A stretch of DNA of 64,000 bases from Bolinopsis microptera. Its lineage: Eukaryota; Ctenophora; Tentaculata; Lobata; Bolinopsidae. The stretch covers positions 14,339,118 to 14,403,117 of the forward strand of contig NC_087078.1 of the NCBI RefSeq assembly GCF_026151205.1, given 5' to 3'. A program made the translations under genes and the position numbers. The notes beneath the pieces were generated by a model. That model was given only the letters and a program-made list of their open reading frames with translations. It was not told the DNA's origin and did not search any database. Positions 63,117 to 64,000 of this stretch are shown piece by piece; within the stretch, counting starts at the first letter, position 1; each line of letters begins with the position of its first letter.

Positions 63117-64000
63117 GATACAAGGATACAAGGATACAAGGATACAAAAGTGATAATTATTTTATTGAATTCACAATAGTTATAATTCTGAAATAATTTA
63201 AGGTTACACAATTCTAGTTATTTACAAATGTGTAGGGATAAAATAGAAATGTTTTATAATACTATTTTTGAGGTCCTGTAGCATTATGCATTGGCCAGTA
63301 TTTGAGTGGAAATCTGGGCTCTTATAGTAGGCTGTAAAATTTTCGTTCACAGAGAGAATTGAATGGATTGCTCTTGCTGTGGCAGTAAATTTTGTAGGGT
63401 CTAGTGTTTTATCGGATAGCAAACCGGCTAGGTCAGTAATATTTTTGGGATGGAAGTTAAATTTTTCTCTAACTGAGGAGTAGAGTAAACAGTCAGTTAG
63501 AACATGAATTTCGTCCTCAATAGGCTTAAGCCCCTTGCTGAAAAAGCAAAAAGTGCACCATCGATGTTCTCTTGGTACTAGGGGGGTTTCGTAACGGCCC
63601 CTCTCAATGTAAAGATTGTGGCAGCTAATACGAAACCTTGTTAAGCTTTTCCGAGCATCGGGGATCTTAACCACTCCTAAGTATGTTTCTGGTTCAAAAT
63701 CATGTTTAATTTGATTGTAGAATTCTAATTTAGGTGAGGATGCCTTGGCAGATTTCCAGGTATCCACAAATTCTTCCCTCATGTTGTGACTGATTTGGGT
63801 AGAGCTTGGATTTTGAAGAGGATGAGTGGGGGAAGTTATATTTGGTGAGAAGATTAGAGATGTTGGTGTACCAAGGAAGGCCCAGCATAATCTGCTCGTG
63901 AAATGCAGCGGAGAGGAGTTCATTTTCAGTGCTTTCAAGACGACTATAGAAATCTATTGCAAGTTTGCAGGCTTCAAAGAAGAGGGGGTGGCGCCCACTT
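63117..64000 (-). mobile_element. Non-LTR retrotransposon 3' end (runs off the window)
   Basis: The minus-strand frame 63,938-63,222 encodes the C-terminus of a LINE ORF2: RFRISCHNLYIERGRYE, then a CCHC-type zinc knuckle (WCTFC...EIHVLTDC). Upstream, 64,000 to about 63,830, coding continues in another frame (GRHPLFFEAC...EQIMLGLPWYTN), so a frameshift near 63,800-63,840 breaks the ORF. The element ends in a short 3' UTR and a tail of CTTGTATC octamers (63,117-63,147), typical of CR1/L2-like elements that lack poly-A. It is inserted in an intron of BORCS5. Confidence 0.8.

Overview
This is animal nuclear DNA: AT-rich, split genes with GT-AG introns, heavily loaded with transposons. Coding exons are short and separated by introns of about 0.3-7 kb. 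There is no sign of operons or ribosome binding sites. The gene set (ABHD1/3-type lipase, papain-type protease with ShKT domains, DAZ/boule-like RRM proteins, C2H2 zinc-finger protein, BORC subunit 5) and the mobile elements (Penelope, non-LTR, Merlin-like, Tc1/mariner-like, hAT-like, tRNA-SINE) fit an invertebrate metazoan. ShKT domains and low GC make a cnidarian plausible, but the sequence does not settle it.

Layout. (1) 1-30,600: two ABHD1/3-type alpha/beta-hydrolase paralogues in head-to-head orientation. Copy A (minus strand, 922-4224, exons 1-3) runs off the left edge. Copy B (plus strand, 11,281-30,587, ten exons, 387 codons) is complete. Their introns are alignable, so this is an inverted segmental duplication, later changed by a 173-bp tandem duplication in A, a 24-bp minisatellite in B and transposon insertions. 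(2) 29,200-35,100: an intronless cathepsin-like cysteine protease with an acidic tract and C-terminal ShKT domains (33,455-34,975, minus), plus an internally deleted pseudogene copy inside the last intron of ABHD copy B. A Merlin-like foldback element lies between them. (3) 35,200-38,600: a nest of short terminal-inverted-repeat elements and near-perfect hairpins. (4) 39,500-51,400: two tandem minus-strand genes for small RRM proteins of DAZ/boule type, six exons each, with the same intron positions and the same promoter layout (ATTGG boxes spaced 31/38/31 bp and CACGTG boxes). (5) 54,800-60,650: a minus-strand three-finger C2H2 gene whose second intron holds a 4.1-kb inverted Penelope-like composite with a perfect 13-bp target-site duplication; that element is itself interrupted in its reverse-transcriptase domain by a TIR element full of 10-bp G-rich repeats. 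(6) 61,700-64,000: the 3' exons of a BORCS5 gene (minus), with a non-LTR retrotransposon 3' end upstream.

The genes do not form one pathway. What ties the window together is duplication at every scale: inverted gene duplication, tandem gene duplication, retained gene fragments, and local duplication of splice sites (six donor copies in the first RRM gene, two acceptor copies in the zinc-finger gene). Exon boundaries were read by eye from reading frame, splice signals and paralogue comparison; no transcript data were available.
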